From Actinomycetes bacterium (GTDB taxonomy: Bacteria; Actinomycetota; Actinomycetes; Propionibacteriales; Propionibacteriaceae), in NCBI GenBank assembly GCA_021794705.1, contig JAJYQH010000124.1:1-7252 (forward strand): 7,252 bases of DNA. The letters run 5' to 3'. A program made the translations under genes and the position numbers. The notes under the pieces were generated by a model. The model made no database searches. It was given only the letters and a program-made list of their open reading frames with translations, and had not been told where the DNA came from. Below, piece after piece: positions 5,712-7,252 of the stretch. How positions within the stretch are numbered: position 1 is the first letter of the stretch; each line of letters starts with the position of its first letter.

Positions 5712-6686
5712 GTGGACAGCAGCGAATCTTCTCGGGGGAGCGAGTCCGCCCGCCTCGCCGTGGTCATCAACCCCAGCAAGTTCGACGACGTCGAGGCGGT
5801 GAAGTCCGAGATCCAGGGCTACCTGGAGGCGGGCGGCTGGTCGGCGGCGGCGTGGTATGAGACCACGGAGGAGGATCCCGGCGAGGGACAGGCGCGGCAG
5901 GCCCTCGACGAGGGCGCCACGATCGTCGCCTCCCTCGGCGGGGACGGGACGGTGCGGGCCGTGGCGTCCGTGCTCGCCGGCACCGACATCCCGCTGGCCC
6001 TGCTCCCCGGCGGCACCGGCAACCTCCTGGCCCGCAACCTCGACGTGCCCTACGACGACCTGCAGCTGGCCGTGGAGGCGATGATTTCGGGCGTCGACCG
6101 GAGGATCGACACCGGCATCGTCCGGTTCAGCAGCCACACCGGGGCGAGCACCGAGAACCGCTTCCTCGTCATGGCGGGCATGGGCATCGACGCGGACGCC
6201 ATGGCGAACACGAACGAGAGCCTCAAGGCCCGCATCGGCTGGCCGGCGTACGCGATCACCGGATTGAAGGAGCTGGTCAAGGCCGGGTTCCGCGTCTGCG
6301 TCGATACGCCCCACGAGATCTCGCTCATCCAGTACGCGCGCTCGGTGCTCATCGGGAACTGCGGCACCCTCACCGGTGGCATCCGGCTGATGCCCGAGGC
6401 CTCCCTCGACGACGGCGTCCTCGACGGGCTGGTCGTCTCTCCCTACGGCCTGGTCGGGTGGACGGCCCTCGTGGGCGACTTCGTCACCCGGAGCCGCCAC
6501 GGTCACCGGCTGCTCGCCCGCCGCCGGGCGAGCGAGTTCGTCGTGCGCCTCAGCGACCCGAACCTTGGGGAGATCGACGGTGATCCCGTCGGGCGGTTCG
6601 AACGGATGGAGGTGCGGTGCGACCCGCAGTCGCTCACGGTGCGGGTTCCGGCGCAGTTCGAGGAGAAGGAGACAGGGGATGAGTGA
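5712..6686 (+). CDS. Diacylglycerol kinase family lipid kinase (YegS/LCB5-like)
   Basis: Soluble or membrane-associated kinase of the DAGK catalytic superfamily, which phosphorylates lipids such as diacylglycerol with ATP and recycles them into phospholipid synthesis. The 324 residues fit the bacterial family. Seen in order: strand LAVVINPSKF (15-24), ATP-binding ASLGGDGTV (73-81) with the hallmark GGDGT, LLPGGTGNLLARNL (97-110), a central MAGMGIDADAM (154-164), PEASLDDGVLDGLVV (228-242) and the C-terminal EIDGDP (287-292). The start is GTG 5712; a TAG in frame at 5700-5702 rules out an earlier start. The gene may be leaderless or use AGGG (5701-5704). It overlaps the DUF1206 gene by 8 nt, suggesting coupled translation. 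The substrate cannot be told from the sequence; diacylglycerol, a phosphatidylglycerol-like lipid and a sphingoid base are all possible in this family. Confidence 0.92.
   Translation: MDSSESSRGSESARLAVVINPSKFDDVEAVKSEIQGYLEAGGWSAAAWYETTEEDPGEGQARQALDEGATIVASLGGDGTVRAVASVLAGTDIPLALLPGGTGNLLARNLDVPYDDLQLAVEAMISGVDRRIDTGIVRFSSHTGASTENRFLVMAGMGIDADAMANTNESLKARIGWPAYAITGLKELVKAGFRVCVDTPHEISLIQYARSVLIGNCGTLTGGIRLMPEASLDDGVLDGLVVSPYGLVGWTALVGDFVTRSRHGHRLLARRRASEFVVRLSDPNLGEIDGDPVGRFERMEVRCDPQSLTVRVPAQFEEKETGDE
6666..6671 (+). promoter_or_regulatory. Ribosome binding site of the DUF1206 gene, inside the lipid kinase gene
   Basis: AAGGAG lies 7 nt before ATG 6679, within the last codons of the lipid kinase. 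It is a strong match and supports the overlapping start, since the second gene's ribosome binding site is passed by ribosomes finishing the first. Confidence 0.75.
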
Positions 6687-7252
6687 CGCGAAGGACCGGC
6701 TCAGCGCCGCCGGCGACCAGGTGGTGGACGCCGCGGCGTCCGCGAGTGTCGCCGTTCAGCAGCACCCGGCCTACCGGTGGCTGGTCACCGTGGGCCTGTG
6801 GGTCTACGGGCTCGTGCACCTGCTGCTCGCCTGGCTCACCCTGCAGGTGCTGCTGGGCCACAAGGTCAGCGCGTCCAATCAGGGGTCGATCGCCGCCATC
6901 GCCAAGCTCCCGATGGGCCATGTCCTCATCGTCGCGGTCATCGTCGGGATGTTCGCGCTCACCGTGTGGATGCTCATCGAGGGTCTGTTCGGGTTCACCT
7001 GGCTGGACGGGTCGAAACTCGTCTTCCGGAAGGTGGCGTGCTTCTTCCGGGCTGCGGTCTACGCCTCGATCGGCATCGCGGGGATCACCGTGCTCACGTC
7101 GGGGCACGGCGGAAGCGGCAGTTCGGGCGCGCACAAGACGTCGGCCAGCCTCCTCGGCCTGCCGGGCGGCCGCATCTGGGTCGCGCTCATCGGGCTGGGG
7201 ATCGCCATCGCCGCCGGCGACCAGATCCAGCGGGGCATCCGCAAGTCGTTCG
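6679..7252 (+). CDS. DUF1206 multi-pass membrane protein, N-terminal part (3' end outside the window)
   Basis: Integral membrane protein of unknown function. 191 complete codons are present, open to the window edge. After a polar Ala-rich N-terminus of about 33 residues, hydrophobic helices fall near 35-60, 79-105, 120-140 and 163-179. They form two copies of a repeat: an aromatic/basic entry (AYRWLV; CFFRAAVYA), a first helix ending in a small loop, a pro-Gly turn (LPMG; LPGGR), and a second helix. The Gly/Ser-rich loop at 140-152 separates two helices of the second copy. DUF1206 proteins typically carry three such two-helix repeats, so about one repeat should lie past the edge. ATG 6679 overlaps the lipid kinase stop by 8 nt and has AAGGAG 7 nt upstream. 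The family call is by remembered pattern, and no catalytic residues are apparent. Confidence 0.75.
   Translation, partial: MSDAKDRLSAAGDQVVDAAASASVAVQQHPAYRWLVTVGLWVYGLVHLLLAWLTLQVLLGHKVSASNQGSIAAIAKLPMGHVLIVAVIVGMFALTVWMLIEGLFGFTWLDGSKLVFRKVACFFRAAVYASIGIAGITVLTSGHGGSGSSGAHKTSASLLGLPGGRIWVALIGLGIAIAAGDQIQRGIRKSF

Noticed and set aside
5397..6506. A 369-residue open frame on the minus strand opposite the lipid kinase
   Set aside because: It is antisense to a gene carrying all DAGK motifs and resembles no protein family.
1..7252. Mobile element, prophage, CRISPR array, toxin-antitoxin or defence system, tRNA or rRNA
   Set aside because: No transposase, integrase, spaced repeats, cloverleaf sequence or known defence motif was seen; gene content and composition are uniform and housekeeping in nature.

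Overview
The window is very GC-rich (around 70% by eye). Codons end mainly in G or C, and both GTG and ATG starts occur. With the protein families present (PstA/PstB, one-domain PPK2, divergent OtsB/OtsA, a Sco-type lipoprotein, a YegS/LCB5-like lipid kinase and a DUF1206 membrane protein), this points to a chromosomal segment of an actinobacterium. I cannot place it below phylum. There is no tRNA, rRNA, transposase, integrase, CRISPR array or phage gene, so it looks like ordinary chromosome rather than a mobile region.

Layout: (1) 1-355, the 3' end of pstA, a phosphate ABC transporter permease. (2) 466-1320, pstB, its ATPase, after a 110-nt gap. (3) 1389-2294, a class I polyphosphate kinase 2. 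(4) 2307-3152 on the minus strand, otsB (trehalose-6-phosphate phosphatase), convergent with ppk2; only 12 nt separate the stop codons, and both stops lie in the arms of one hairpin. (5) 3220-4707, otsA (trehalose-6-phosphate synthase), divergent from otsB. (6) 4775-5554, a SCO1/SenC-type lipoprotein. (7) 5712-6686, a diacylglycerol-kinase-family lipid kinase starting with GTG. (8) 6679-end, the start of a DUF1206 membrane protein, overlapping gene 7 by 8 nt.

How the genes fit together: pstA-pstB import phosphate, and the PPK2 beside them links phosphate to polyphosphate and nucleotide pools. OtsA makes trehalose-6-phosphate from UDP-glucose and glucose-6-phosphate, and OtsB removes the phosphate to give the osmoprotectant trehalose. 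The Sco protein probably serves copper or thiol chemistry outside the membrane, but its partner oxidase is not in view. The lipid kinase and the DUF1206 protein look translationally coupled.

I found no clearly new multi-gene system. The strongest unexplained signal is around the otsA start. A perfect 10-bp inverted repeat (3194-3203 and 3233-3242) brackets the ribosome binding site and start codon. Its loop contains a second small hairpin holding the Shine-Dalgarno sequence, its left arm overlaps a -10-like box, and its right arm is coding sequence using rare codons. It could be an RNA structure controlling otsA translation or a DNA operator.
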